From assembly GCA_900547745.1 (NCBI GenBank), contig URHT01000033.1, positions 1 through 18,074 on the forward strand: DNA of 18,074 bases, written 5' to 3'. The notes beneath the pieces were generated by a model. That model searched no databases and was not told the origin of the DNA. It worked only from the letters and a program-made list of their open reading frames with translations. The translations under genes were made by a program, and so were the position numbers. Below are positions 5,847 to 13,500 of this stretch, in pieces. Source of the stretch: an uncultured Eubacteriales bacterium. GTDB lineage: Bacteria > Bacillota > Clostridia > Oscillospirales > Oscillospiraceae. Within the stretch, counting starts at the first letter, position 1; every line of letters starts with the position of its first letter.

Positions 5847-6863
5847 ATGAAAAAGACCATCGCACTGGTCATGGCACTGGTCATGACGGCGGCGCTCCTG
5901 GTTGGCTGCGGCGGCCAGGGAAACGCTGGAAACTCGAAATTTGAGACCTCGGACACCTATACGCTGAAGATGCACCTGTCTGTTGCCGCCACCGACCCCG
6001 TCTATGCTTCCGCCGAGAAGTTCGTGGAGCTGGTCGAGGCCAAGACTGATGGAAAGGTCACGTTTGAGCTGTACCCCAGCTCTTCTCTGGGCGTTACGTC
6101 CGACTGCCTGGAGGGCCTGAGTATGCGCGCCTGCGACGTGGTGTATGACTCCATGTCCAACCTGTCCACCTGGAATGAGCTGGCCAACATCGAGGCGCTG
6201 CCCTACATGTATTCCGGCGTTGACCACTTCAAGGCCGTGTGGGAAGGCGAAGTGGGCGAGAAGATCCGCAACGATCTGGGCGACGCCACCGGCCTGAAGA
6301 TCATGGGCTGCGGCCTGCAGGGAATCCGCGTTGTCACCTCCAACACCCCCATCAAGAGTCTGGCCGATGTGAAGGGCCTGAAGATCCGCGTCCCGACCAT
6401 CGACGTGTACCTGAAGACCTGGGATTGGCTGGGCGCTTCCACCACCCCGCTGGCCGGCTCTGAGATCTTCACCGCCCTGCAGCAGAATACCGTGCAGGCA
6501 CAGGAGAACGCTTATCCCACCTGCGTGGGTCTGTCCCTGCAGGAGGTCTGCGACTATGTCACCGAGACCAACCACGTCTACTCCATGACCACCTTCATCA
6601 TGGATCAGAGACTGTTCAGCAGCATGCCCGCCGAGTACCAGACCGCCATTGAGGAGGCCGCTGTGGAGGCCGGCAAGCTCTGCACCCAGCTGATCGTTGA
6701 CAGCGCGGAGTCCAGCAAGCAGGTGTTCGTGGACGCCGGTGCCACCGTCTATGAGGTCGATCTGCAGGAGTGGCAGGATGCCATGGACGGCTTCGTGGAG
6801 CAGAACTATCCCAATCTGCTGGAATACTACAACATGATCCTGGACGCCGATCCCGCCAAGTAA
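5847..6863 (+). CDS. dctP: TRAP transporter substrate-binding lipoprotein (DctP)
   Basis: A 338-residue extracytoplasmic solute receptor of the TRAP family. The N-terminus is a lipoprotein signal peptide: MKK, a hydrophobic stretch and lipobox LVGC with Cys21 as the lipid anchor, as expected for a Gram-positive cell. The ligand fold shows DctP landmarks: YPSSSLGVTSDCLEGL, then LKIRVP with Arg181 at the position that salt-bridges the substrate carboxylate in SiaP/DctP, and LQQNTVQAQENAYPT corresponding to the conserved QEN segment. Retention of that Arg argues for an anionic, probably carboxylate, ligand, but TRAP receptors also include neutral-ligand binders. AGAGGAGG (5831-5838) precedes the ATG by 8 bases. 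The next gene follows after a strong mRNA hairpin, so the receptor is probably made in excess over the membrane subunits. Confidence 0.92.
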   Translation: MKKTIALVMALVMTAALLVGCGGQGNAGNSKFETSDTYTLKMHLSVAATDPVYASAEKFVELVEAKTDGKVTFELYPSSSLGVTSDCLEGLSMRACDVVYDSMSNLSTWNELANIEALPYMYSGVDHFKAVWEGEVGEKIRNDLGDATGLKIMGCGLQGIRVVTSNTPIKSLADVKGLKIRVPTIDVYLKTWDWLGASTTPLAGSEIFTALQQNTVQAQENAYPTCVGLSLQEVCDYVTETNHVYSMTTFIMDQRLFSSMPAEYQTAIEEAAVEAGKLCTQLIVDSAESSKQVFVDAGATVYEVDLQEWQDAMDGFVEQNYPNLLEYYNMILDADPAK

Positions 6864-6878
6864 GGCGCCATTTTCTGG

Positions 6879-6906
6879 GGCGGGGTGGGAGCCTCCCCAC
6901 CCTGCC
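6879..6906 (+). other. Intercistronic mRNA hairpin, dctP-dctQ
   Basis: Arms GGCGGGGTGGG (6879-6889) and CCCACCCTGCC (6896-6906) form an 11-bp stem with one G.U pair and a 6-base loop. No T-tract follows, so it is more likely a 3'-end stabiliser of the dctP message or a partial terminator than a full stop. Such hairpins are common after binding-protein genes. Confidence 0.7.
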
Positions 6907-6956
6907 CACCCCCCCACCGGACGCTTCCGGACGTGCAAGTGTAAAGGAGGAATTTT

Positions 6957-7496
6957 GTGAAAGTCCTGAATGCATATTCCAAATTTTTGGATGTCCTGAC
7001 CAAGGTGCTCAGAGCGATCCTGATCATCCTGCTGGCATCTATGGTCATTATCATGATCTACAACGTGATCTGCCGCTATATTTTTTCGGACGCAAAGCCC
7101 TGGGCGGAGGAGCTGACGCTCTATATCTCTATTTTCAGCATCATGCTGGGCCTGGGCATTGCCAGCCGCAGCGACAGCCACCTGCAGGTGGACTTCCTGA
7201 CCCGCCTGTATAAGCCGAAGGTGCGCTGCCTGATGGCGGCCATCTGGTCTGTCGTGACCATCGTGATCATGGCGATTTTCGCCTATTACTCCGTCAGTCT
7301 GATGGTCAACCACGCCACGGCTCGTTCCGTGACACTGCCCATCACCATGCGTGAGATCTATATGGCGTTCCCCATTGGCTCCGCCATTCTGATACTGTAC
7401 TCTATTGAGATCATCGCACGAAATCTGGTGGGCTTCGCCCACGGCGGCGAGTTGCCTGCGCTGCCCGGCAGAGAGAAGGGAGGAGACGCTGAATGA
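6957..7496 (+). CDS. dctQ: TRAP transporter small membrane subunit (DctQ)
   Basis: A 179-residue membrane protein with four hydrophobic helices (about 15-38, 50-68, 90-112 and 132-154), the topology of TRAP small permeases. The early NVICRYIF...WAEELTLYISI segment is the most conserved part of DctQ proteins and contacts the large subunit. The start is GTG 6957 with AAAGGAGG six bases upstream. Its stop overlaps the start of dctM by ATGA, so the two membrane subunits are translationally coupled. With dctM it forms the membrane part of a sodium-driven secondary transporter fed by the DctP lipoprotein. The C-terminal tail after helix 4 is cytoplasmic and short. Confidence 0.9.
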   Translation: MKVLNAYSKFLDVLTKVLRAILIILLASMVIIMIYNVICRYIFSDAKPWAEELTLYISIFSIMLGLGIASRSDSHLQVDFLTRLYKPKVRCLMAAIWSVVTIVIMAIFAYYSVSLMVNHATARSVTLPITMREIYMAFPIGSAILILYSIEIIARNLVGFAHGGELPALPGREKGGDAE

Positions 7497-8758
7497 ACGC
7501 TGGTCTGATCGTATTTATCGTCCTGATCGTGTTGGCTTTCCTTGGCCTTCCCATCTTTGAGGCTATCGCGGCCGGCACCATGCTGGCCATGTGGTTCGGC
7601 GGCTTCCCGCTGGAGACCATGGCGCAGAAGACCTTCCTTGGCCTGAACTCGTCCTCTCTGCTGAGTATCCCGTTCTTCATCCTGGCGGGCAACCTCATGG
7701 CCCGCGGCATCACCCAGAAGCTCATCGGCGTGGCAAATGTCCTGTTGGGCCGCGTCCGCGGCGCACTGGGCTCCGTGACCGTGCTGGCCTCCGCCCTGTT
7801 CGGTGCCATCTCCGGCTCCGCCGTGGCTACCGTGGCCGCCATCGGCGGCATGACCATCCCCGCCATGAAGGACGAGGGCTACGATCCCGACTACTCTGCG
7901 GCGCTGTCGTCCGCGGCGTCCCTGTTGGGCCCCATGATCCCGCCGTCTATCACGCTGATCGTGTACGCCGGACTGACGGAGGCTTCCGTCCAAAAGCTGT
8001 TCCTGGCCACGCTGACGCCGGCCATTCTCTGCACGGTGGCTTTCCTGGCCTACACCCTGTGGTACGGCAAGAAGAAGAACCTGCCCAAGCAGCCCAAGAA
8101 GACCGCCAAGGAAGCCGGCAAGATCATGCTGGACGCCATCTGGGCGCTGCTGCTGCCGGTCATCGTGCTGGGCCTGATCTTCTCCGGCGCCACCACCGTT
8201 ACCGAAGCGGCCGCTGTCTCCTGCCTGTACTCCGCCGTCGTGTCCCTGTTTATCTACAAGACCATCACCTTCAAGGATCTGCTGAAGATCCTGGGCGACT
8301 CCGCCGTGTCCATCGCGGCCATCATGATCCTGGTGGGTATGTCCAAGGCAACGGCTTATGTGGTCATCTCCTCCCAGATGCCCCAGCTGTTCATGGATTT
8401 CATCACCTCCATCACCGACAGCCGCTTCGTGGTGCTGCTGATCATCAACGTGATCTTCCTGATCCTCGGCTGCCTGATGGAAGGCAACTGCATCATCGTG
8501 ATGATGGTGCCGCTGCTGCTGACGCTGGTGAAGTCCTTCGGCATCGACCTGCTGCAGTTCGGCGTCATGTCCGCCATCAACATCTATATCGGCTGCATCA
8601 CCCCGCCGGTGGGCGTGTCCCTGCTGCTGGGCTGTAAGCTGGGCAAGACGTCTGTTGGAGGCACATTTAAGGCGATCCTGCCATTCTTCGCCATCTCGAT
8701 GGTGATACTGATTCTGGTGACCTATTGGCCGAGCTTTACCCTTTGGCTGATTCACTGA
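7493..8758 (+). CDS. dctM: TRAP transporter large permease (DctM)
   Basis: A 421-residue polytopic membrane protein of normal DctM length with about 11-12 hydrophobic helices. Diagnostic segments are IPFFILAGNLMARG, ALFGAISGSAVATVAAIGGM (helical hairpin 1, part of a sodium-binding region in known TRAP structures), LLGPMIPPSITLIVYA, and later GCITPPVGVSLLLG (hairpin 2). This subunit carries the substrate through the membrane by an elevator mechanism with sodium co-transport. AAGGGAGGAG precedes the ATG, which overlaps the dctQ stop by one base shared in ATGA. It is followed after 32 bases by the hydroxyacid dehydrogenase gene, in the same direction and with no terminator between them. Confidence 0.93.
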   Translation: MNAGLIVFIVLIVLAFLGLPIFEAIAAGTMLAMWFGGFPLETMAQKTFLGLNSSSLLSIPFFILAGNLMARGITQKLIGVANVLLGRVRGALGSVTVLASALFGAISGSAVATVAAIGGMTIPAMKDEGYDPDYSAALSSAASLLGPMIPPSITLIVYAGLTEASVQKLFLATLTPAILCTVAFLAYTLWYGKKKNLPKQPKKTAKEAGKIMLDAIWALLLPVIVLGLIFSGATTVTEAAAVSCLYSAVVSLFIYKTITFKDLLKILGDSAVSIAAIMILVGMSKATAYVVISSQMPQLFMDFITSITDSRFVVLLIINVIFLILGCLMEGNCIIVMMVPLLLTLVKSFGIDLLQFGVMSAINIYIGCITPPVGVSLLLGCKLGKTSVGGTFKAILPFFAISMVILILVTYWPSFTLWLIH

Positions 8759-8768
8759 GCAAATTTCA

Positions 8769-8788
8769 GATGAAATGAGATGAAATTA
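8769..8788 (+). repeat. Tandem AGATGAAAT repeat before hydroxyacid dehydrogenase
   Basis: AGATGAAATG and AGATGAAATT lie back to back, immediately before the start codon at 8791, in the place of a normal Shine-Dalgarno sequence. Each contains an in-region ATG, one opening an ATG-AAA-TGA mini-frame at 8770. Confidence 0.5.
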
Positions 8789-8790
8789 TC

Positions 8791-9690
8791 ATGAAGATCG
8801 GATTTTTGGGCCTTGGCGTTATGGGTCTGCCCATGGCCAAGAATGTCGTAAAGAAGTGCGGCTGCCCCGTTCTGGGCTACGATGTGGCGGAGGCCCGGCT
8901 GGCGGAATTCAAGGATTTCGGCGGCGAAGTTACCTCCGATCCCGATGACATTTACCGCACCTGCGACGTGGTGATGCAGATCCTGCCCACGCACCCCATC
9001 ATCATTCATTCGGTGGAGCGTGCGATCGAACTGGGCAAGCCCGGCAACATCATCATCGACCTCAGCTCCACCGCGCCGGATATCGTGCTGGATCTGCACA
9101 AGAAGGCGCTGGATGCCGGTATGTTCCTGCTGGACTGCCCCGTCTCCGGCGGCAATCCCATGGCCATCGCCGGTACGCTGGCCATGATGGCCGGCGGCGA
9201 GAAGGAGGCCTTTGACAAGGCGGAACCGCTGCTGTCCTGCATGGGGCACCCCATCTACACCGGCGGCAGCGGCAGCGGCAGCGTCACGAAGCTGGTCAAC
9301 AACCTGATCGGCGGCGCGGAGCTGGTGGCCATGTGCGAGGGCTATGCCTTCGCCGCCAAGGCGGGCATCGACCTGCAGACCACCTTTGAAGCCACCCGCT
9401 GCGGCTTTGTGGGCGGCCCCATGTATGAAAACAAGGTTCCCAAGATCATTCACCGCGACTATGAGCCGGGCGCGCGTATCGCCGTCCACCGCAAGGACAT
9501 CCTCAACGCCAAGCACTACGCGCACAAGCTGGGCATCGACCTGCCCATGACGGACGTGGTGCTCCATGTGATGGACTGGATGAACGACAACGGCCATATC
9601 GACGACGATCAGGCCGCTATGGTCAAGTACTACGAGGAAAAAATGGGCGTCACCGTGGGCTCCGCTCCCGACGGCGCCGAGACCCTGTGA
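8791..9690 (+). CDS. 3-hydroxyisobutyrate dehydrogenase-like (beta-hydroxyacid) dehydrogenase
   Basis: A 299-residue member of the HIBADH/tartronate-semialdehyde reductase family. The N-terminal Rossmann motif FLGLGVMGLPMAKN (5-18) binds the cofactor, and Asp31 without a following Arg suggests NAD. DCPVSGG (115-121) corresponds to the substrate-binding DAPVSGG signature, and Lys167 in TKLVNN is the family's catalytic lysine. Members interconvert 3-hydroxyacids or 2-hydroxyacids with their oxo forms, for example 3-hydroxyisobutyrate, glycerate/tartronate semialdehyde and threonate. Together with the TRAP system this hints at a hydroxylated carboxylate as substrate. Unlike its neighbours it has only a poor ribosome binding site (GAGATGA inside a tandem repeat), so it may be translated weakly or by coupling to dctM. 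A terminator-like hairpin follows. Confidence 0.9.
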   Translation: MKIGFLGLGVMGLPMAKNVVKKCGCPVLGYDVAEARLAEFKDFGGEVTSDPDDIYRTCDVVMQILPTHPIIIHSVERAIELGKPGNIIIDLSSTAPDIVLDLHKKALDAGMFLLDCPVSGGNPMAIAGTLAMMAGGEKEAFDKAEPLLSCMGHPIYTGGSGSGSVTKLVNNLIGGAELVAMCEGYAFAAKAGIDLQTTFEATRCGFVGGPMYENKVPKIIHRDYEPGARIAVHRKDILNAKHYAHKLGIDLPMTDVVLHVMDWMNDNGHIDDDQAAMVKYYEEKMGVTVGSAPDGAETL

Positions 9691-9712
9691 GTCCGAAACG
9701 GCGTCTCTCCTG

Positions 9713-9751
9713 GGGCGCACGATGCAGACAGCGGAGTGCGCCCTTTTCTTT
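9713..9751 (+). terminator. Terminator-like hairpin inside the array
   Basis: GGGCGCAC (9713-9720) pairs perfectly with GTGCGCCC (9736-9743), followed by TTTTCTTT. It looks like a genuine intrinsic terminator with a long 15-base loop. No convincing promoter is seen before the next gene at 9825, so it probably acts as a partial terminator that lowers expression of the downstream complex. A 10-base palindrome GTAGTACTAC lies at 9772-9781. Confidence 0.7.
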
Positions 9752-9824
9752 CCCTTATGCCGCCCTGTACGGTAGTACTACGGGCCGCAAATGTCCTGAA
9801 TGTTGAGAAAGGAGCATGATCATT

Positions 9825-10811
9825 ATGCCTAACAATGCAGTTTACACGAAAGAATTTGCCGTCAAGCTCTATGAGACGATGTGCACGATCCGCAAGTTTG
9901 AGGAGTGCGTCAAGCACGACTTCCTCGCCGGCGAGATCCCCGGCTTCACCCACTCCTACATCGGTGAGGAAGCCATCGCCACCGGCGTGTGCGCCGCTCT
10001 GCGTGATGACGATGTGATTGAATCCACCCACCGCGGCCATGGTCACTGCGTGGCCAAGGGCGCCGATGTCAACCGCATGATGGCGGAGATCTTCGGCAAG
10101 GAGACGGGCCTGTGCAAGGGCCGCGGCGGCTCCATGCACATCGCCGATTTCTCCATCGGCATGCTGGGCGCCAACGGCGTCGTGGGCGGCGGCTACAATC
10201 TGGCCACCGGCGCGGCTCTGGCCTTCAAGAATGTCCTGAAGACCGATCAGGTGGCCGTGGTGTTCTTCGGCGACGGCGCCAGCAACCGCGGTACGTTCCA
10301 CGAGGCCATGAACGCCGCTTCCGCGTGGAAGCTGCCTGTCATCTTCGTCAACGAGATGAACTGCTGGGCCTCCACCACGCCCTACCGCACCACCTGCAAC
10401 GTGGAGAACATCTCCGACCGCGCCGCCGGCTATCACATCCCCGGCGTCGTGGTGGACGGCCAGGATCCCTTTGCCGTCTATGAGGCCGCCAAGGCCGCTG
10501 TGGAGCGCGCCCGCGCCGGCGAAGGCCCCACGATGATCGAGTGCAAGACCTACCGTATCGAAGGTCACTTCGTGGGCGACCCCGAGCTGTACCGCAGCAA
10601 GGAGGAGACCATGAAGATCTTCCACGACACCGATCCTCTGAAGAAGTTCCGTGAGAAGATGGCCGAGTCCATGAACGATCTGGTGACCTCCGCCGAGTGC
10701 GACGAGATCGACGCCAAGGTGGACGCCAAGATCAAGGCTGCCAAGGAGTTTGCCATGGACAGCAAGCAGCCCGATGCGTCCGAGTACATGAAGTTTGTCT
10801 ATGCTGACTGA
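9825..10811 (+). CDS. acoA: Acetoin dehydrogenase-type E1 alpha (ThDP-dependent)
   Basis: A 328-residue alpha subunit of a ThDP-dependent 2-oxo dehydrogenase, closest in pattern to acetoin dehydrogenase (GRGGSMHIAD at 99-108). GDG at 149-151 begins the ThDP-magnesium motif; the usual ENN end of the motif reads EMN here (177-179), and GDGASNEG reads GDGASNRG. The NISDRAAGYHIPGVVVDGQD segment is as in AcoA. With the beta subunit it would attack an acyloin, diketone or 2-oxo acid and transfer the acyl group to lipoyl-lysine. The ATG at 9825 is preferred over 9816 because GAAAGGAG ends at 9814, only one base before the latter. Stop and the next ribosome binding site overlap, so coupling to acoB is close. 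Family certain, substrate not. Confidence 0.88.
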   Translation: MPNNAVYTKEFAVKLYETMCTIRKFEECVKHDFLAGEIPGFTHSYIGEEAIATGVCAALRDDDVIESTHRGHGHCVAKGADVNRMMAEIFGKETGLCKGRGGSMHIADFSIGMLGANGVVGGGYNLATGAALAFKNVLKTDQVAVVFFGDGASNRGTFHEAMNAASAWKLPVIFVNEMNCWASTTPYRTTCNVENISDRAAGYHIPGVVVDGQDPFAVYEAAKAAVERARAGEGPTMIECKTYRIEGHFVGDPELYRSKEETMKIFHDTDPLKKFREKMAESMNDLVTSAECDEIDAKVDAKIKAAKEFAMDSKQPDASEYMKFVYAD

Positions 10812-10825
10812 AGGAGGTAGGAATC

Positions 10826-11800
10826 ATGCGTAAATTGACGTTTGCACAGGCCACGCTGGAGGCGATGGCCGAGGAAATGAAGAAAGACGATAAGGTCTAT
10901 GTCATCGGTGAGGATATCGCCCGTCAGGGCGGCGTGTTCGGCCAGTTCAAGGGCCTGAGCCAGGAGTTCCCCGGCCGTGTCATCGACAGCCCCATCTCCG
11001 AGACGTTCATTATCGGCGGCGGCGTCGGCGCGGCCATGGTGGGCGCCCGTCCCGTGGTGGATATGCACTTCGCGGACTTCGTCGGCGTCTGCATGGATGA
11101 GATCCTGAACCAGATGGCCAAGGCACGCTACATGTTCGGCGGCCAGACCAAGGTGCCTCTGGTCATGCGTGCGCCCGACGGTATGACCTTCGGCGGCGCT
11201 GCCCAGCATTCCCAGTCTCTGGAGGCGTTCTTCATCCACATCCCCGGTGTTGTGGTGGTCACCCCCTCCAATCCCTATGATGCCAAGATGGTGCTGAAGG
11301 CCGCCATTGAGTCCGACGACCCCGTCCTGTACTTCGAGAACAAGATCCTCTACAAGGAAAAAGGCGAGATGCCCGAGCTGGCGGATGAGGAGCCCTACAC
11401 CATCGGTAAGGCCAAGGTTGTCCGCCCCGGCAAGGACGTGACCATCGTTTCCTACTCCATCGGCATGAAGGCCGCCAAGGGCGCTGCCGAGCTGCTGGCC
11501 AAGGACGGCATCGAGGCCGAGGTCATCGACCTGATCACCCTGTCCCCGTGGGATCGTGAGACGGTGTTCGAGTCTGTGAAGAAGACCCACCGCCTGTGCA
11601 TCTGCCACGAGGCCGTCAAGCAGGGCGGCGTCGGCGCCGAGATCGCCGCCGTGGCCGCGGAGGAGCTGCTGACGGAGCTGGATGCCCCCGTGCTGCGCTT
11701 CGGTGCGCCGTTCTGCCCGATCCCCTTCGCCAAGAGCCTGGAGGACATGGTGCGCATTACGCCGGAGAAGGTTGCTGAAGGTATCAAGGGCATGTTTTGA
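10826..11800 (+). CDS. acoB: Acetoin dehydrogenase-type E1 beta
   Basis: A 324-residue beta subunit, full length for the AcoB/PdhB family. The pyrimidine domain has GEDIARQGGVFGQFKGL and SPISE, whose Glu59 is the residue that activates ThDP in this family; QHSQSLEAFFIHIPG (about 128-142) lines the active site. The C-terminal transketolase domain contains VIDLITLSPWDRETV and a HEAVKQGGVGAEIA helix. It forms an alpha2beta2 heterotetramer with the preceding subunit, with the active site at the interface. AAGGAGGT begins at the last base of the acoA stop codon. The next gene, for the E2 core, follows after 27 bases, the standard alpha-beta-E2-E3 order of such complexes. Confidence 0.92.
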   Translation: MRKLTFAQATLEAMAEEMKKDDKVYVIGEDIARQGGVFGQFKGLSQEFPGRVIDSPISETFIIGGGVGAAMVGARPVVDMHFADFVGVCMDEILNQMAKARYMFGGQTKVPLVMRAPDGMTFGGAAQHSQSLEAFFIHIPGVVVVTPSNPYDAKMVLKAAIESDDPVLYFENKILYKEKGEMPELADEEPYTIGKAKVVRPGKDVTIVSYSIGMKAAKGAAELLAKDGIEAEVIDLITLSPWDRETVFESVKKTHRLCICHEAVKQGGVGAEIAAVAAEELLTELDAPVLRFGAPFCPIPFAKSLEDMVRITPEKVAEGIKGMF

Positions 11801-11827
11801 GCCCTGCCGGAGTAAGGAGTATACGAT

Positions 11828-12081
11828 ATGGCAACTGAAGTATTGATGCCCAAGATGGGCCTGACCATGACGGAAGGCACCATCGAGGAATGGAAGTTCA
11901 AAGAGGGTGACACGGTCAAGAAGGGCGATATCCTGTTCTCCGTGGCCACCGATAAGCTGACCAACGACGTGGAGTGCGACACCGACGGCGTGCTGCTGAA
12001 GATCCTCCTGCCGGAGGGCGAGACCGGCCCCTGCAAGAGCGTCATCGCCTACATCGGCGAGGCCGGCGAGGCCGTGCCCGG
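11828..12081 (+). repeat. Direct repeat copy 1 (lipoyl domain of E2)
   Basis: The first roughly 254 bases of the E2 gene repeat at 13247-13500 in the E3 gene, offset 1419. Bases 11933-12066 match 13352-13485 without a difference (134 bases); the remaining roughly eight to nine differences are all synonymous. Confidence 0.95.
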
Positions 12082-13162
12082 CGGCGCACCTGTGGCCGCC
12101 GCACCCGCTGCCGCTCCTGCCGCCGCACCCGCTGCCGCTGCTTCCGCCGTCGCTGCGCCTGCCGCCAAGCCCAACCACGGCGCGTATGTGCTGGCGACGC
12201 CCCGCGCCAAGAAGCTGGCCAAGGACAAGGGCTACGATCTGCACGACATCCCCGGCACCGGCCCCAACGGCGTCGTGGTGGCCCGTGACGTGGAGAGCTT
12301 CGTGGCCGGGCCCAAGACCAGCCCCATGGCCGCCAAGCTGGCTGCCGAGCTGGGCGTGGACGTATCCAAGCTGGACGTGCAGGGCCGCGTGATGAAGGCC
12401 GACGTGCTGGCCGCCGCCGGTGTGGGCGCACCCGCCGCTGCGGAGGCCGCCGCCTGCGAGAGCTGCGAGAGCAACGATCTGCCGCCGGTGAAGGTGAACC
12501 CGCTGCGCCGCAGCATCGCCGCCAATATGTCCGCGTCGTGGACGACCTCCCCCCGCGTGACCTATACCCGTCCGGTGGACGCCAGCGCCATGAAGGAACT
12601 GCGCAGCCGCCTGAAGGATACCCTGAAGGAGCAGGGGATCAAGCTGACCTTCAACCACATCCTGATGAAGGTGGCCGCCCAGACCCTGATGGAGTTCCCC
12701 GATGTGAACGCCAGCTTTGCCGACAACATGCTGACCCGTCACCGTCACGCCAACGTGGGTCTGGCGGTGGCCAAGGGAGACGGCCTGATCGTGCCCAACG
12801 TCAAGAGCTGCGACACCAAGAGCCTGGCGCAGATCGCCAAGGAGACGGAGGCACTGATCGAGGCCACCCGCTCCGGCAAGCTGAGCATGGAGGACATGAC
12901 CGGCGGTACGTTTACCATCTCCAGTCTGGGGCCCTACGGCATCACCAGCTTTTCCCCCATCATCAACCAGCCTGAGCTGGCGATTCTGGGCGTGTGCGAC
13001 ATGGTGGATACCCCTGTTGTCCGCAACGGCGAGATCGTGATCCGCCCCATGATGAACCTGAGCCTGACGGCCGATCACCGCGTGATCGACGGCGTGATGG
13101 CCGCCAAGTTCCTGAAGCGCATGGCAGAGCTTCTGGAGAATCCCTATCTGCTTCTGATCTGA
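11828..13162 (+). CDS. acoC: Dihydrolipoyl acyltransferase E2 with two subunit-binding domains
   Basis: A 444-residue E2. Residues 1-82 form a lipoyl domain with the attachment lysine Lys43 (TDKLT). A flexible Ala-Pro linker (87-115) leads to a peripheral subunit-binding domain at about 122-158 (TPRAKKLAKDKGYDLHDIPG). A second, similar domain follows at about 164-196 (SPMAAKLAAELGVDVSKLDV, then QGRVMKADVL). From about 218 to the end is the CAT-like catalytic domain with DHRVIDG; His417 and Asp421 are the expected catalytic residues. It passes the acyl group from lipoate to coenzyme A and forms the core that holds E1 and E3. Most E2 proteins have a single binding domain, so the tandem pair is unusual. 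The lipoyl DNA is almost identical to that of the next gene. AAGGAG stands upstream of the ATG. Confidence 0.92.
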   Translation: MATEVLMPKMGLTMTEGTIEEWKFKEGDTVKKGDILFSVATDKLTNDVECDTDGVLLKILLPEGETGPCKSVIAYIGEAGEAVPGGAPVAAAPAAAPAAAPAAAASAVAAPAAKPNHGAYVLATPRAKKLAKDKGYDLHDIPGTGPNGVVVARDVESFVAGPKTSPMAAKLAAELGVDVSKLDVQGRVMKADVLAAAGVGAPAAAEAAACESCESNDLPPVKVNPLRRSIAANMSASWTTSPRVTYTRPVDASAMKELRSRLKDTLKEQGIKLTFNHILMKVAAQTLMEFPDVNASFADNMLTRHRHANVGLAVAKGDGLIVPNVKSCDTKSLAQIAKETEALIEATRSGKLSMEDMTGGTFTISSLGPYGITSFSPIINQPELAILGVCDMVDTPVVRNGEIVIRPMMNLSLTADHRVIDGVMAAKFLKRMAELLENPYLLLI

Positions 13163-13168
13163 TACAGG

Positions 13169-13197
13169 GCGGGCGGGGGCAGACGCTCCCCGCCCGC
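13169..13197 (+). other. Intercistronic mRNA hairpin, acoC-acoL
   Basis: GCGGGCGGGG (13169-13178) and CCCCGCCCGC (13188-13197), a perfect 10-bp GC stem with a 9-base loop, six bases after the E2 stop. No T-tract follows, so it is an mRNA stabiliser or pause site more likely than a terminator. Confidence 0.7.
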
Positions 13198-13246
13198 TTA
13201 CGCATCCCCTTATACCGGACTGAAACTAAGGAAAGGAAGTATTCCT

Positions 13247-13500
13247 ATGGCAACCGAAGTATTGATGCCCAAGATGGGCCTGACCATGACGGAAGGCACC
13301 ATCGAGGAGTGGAAATTCAAAGAGGGCGATACCGTCAAAAAGGGCGATATTCTGTTCTCCGTGGCCACCGATAAGCTGACCAACGACGTGGAGTGCGACA
13401 CCGACGGCGTGCTGCTGAAGATCCTCCTGCCGGAGGGCGAGACCGGCCCCTGCAAGAGCGTCATCGCCTACATCGGCGAGGCCGGTGAGGCCGTGCCCGG
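13247..13500 (+). repeat. Direct repeat copy 2 (lipoyl domain of E3)
   Basis: Partner of the copy at 11828-12081. Similarity begins at the start codon and fades in the Ala-Pro linker, so the repeat is confined to the domain-coding segment; the sequences before the two start codons are unrelated. Confidence 0.95.

Noticed and set aside
7358..8755. Long minus-strand open frame opposite dctM
   Set aside because: His/Asp/Gly/Gln-rich shadow of the DctM coding strand with no family resemblance.
9772..9781. Palindrome GTAGTACTAC before acoA as an operator
   Set aside because: Only 10 bases, no second copy and no promoter elements at correct distance; could be chance.
12087..12176. Ala-Pro codon repeats (GCC-GCA-CCC type) as a microsatellite or CRISPR-like array
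   Set aside because: In frame these encode the normal flexible Ala-Pro linker of E2; the same occurs in E3 at about 13500-13580.
10799..13078. Very long (759-codon) minus-strand open frame opposite acoB and acoC
   Set aside because: His/Gly/Gln-rich translation typical of the antisense strand of GC-rich genes; the plus strand has well-recognised enzymes with good start sites.
11828..13500. Repeated lipoyl segments as a sign of a mobile element
   Set aside because: The repeat begins exactly at the start codons and ends in the linker, with no terminal inverted repeats or transposase, so it is a domain duplication or conversion.
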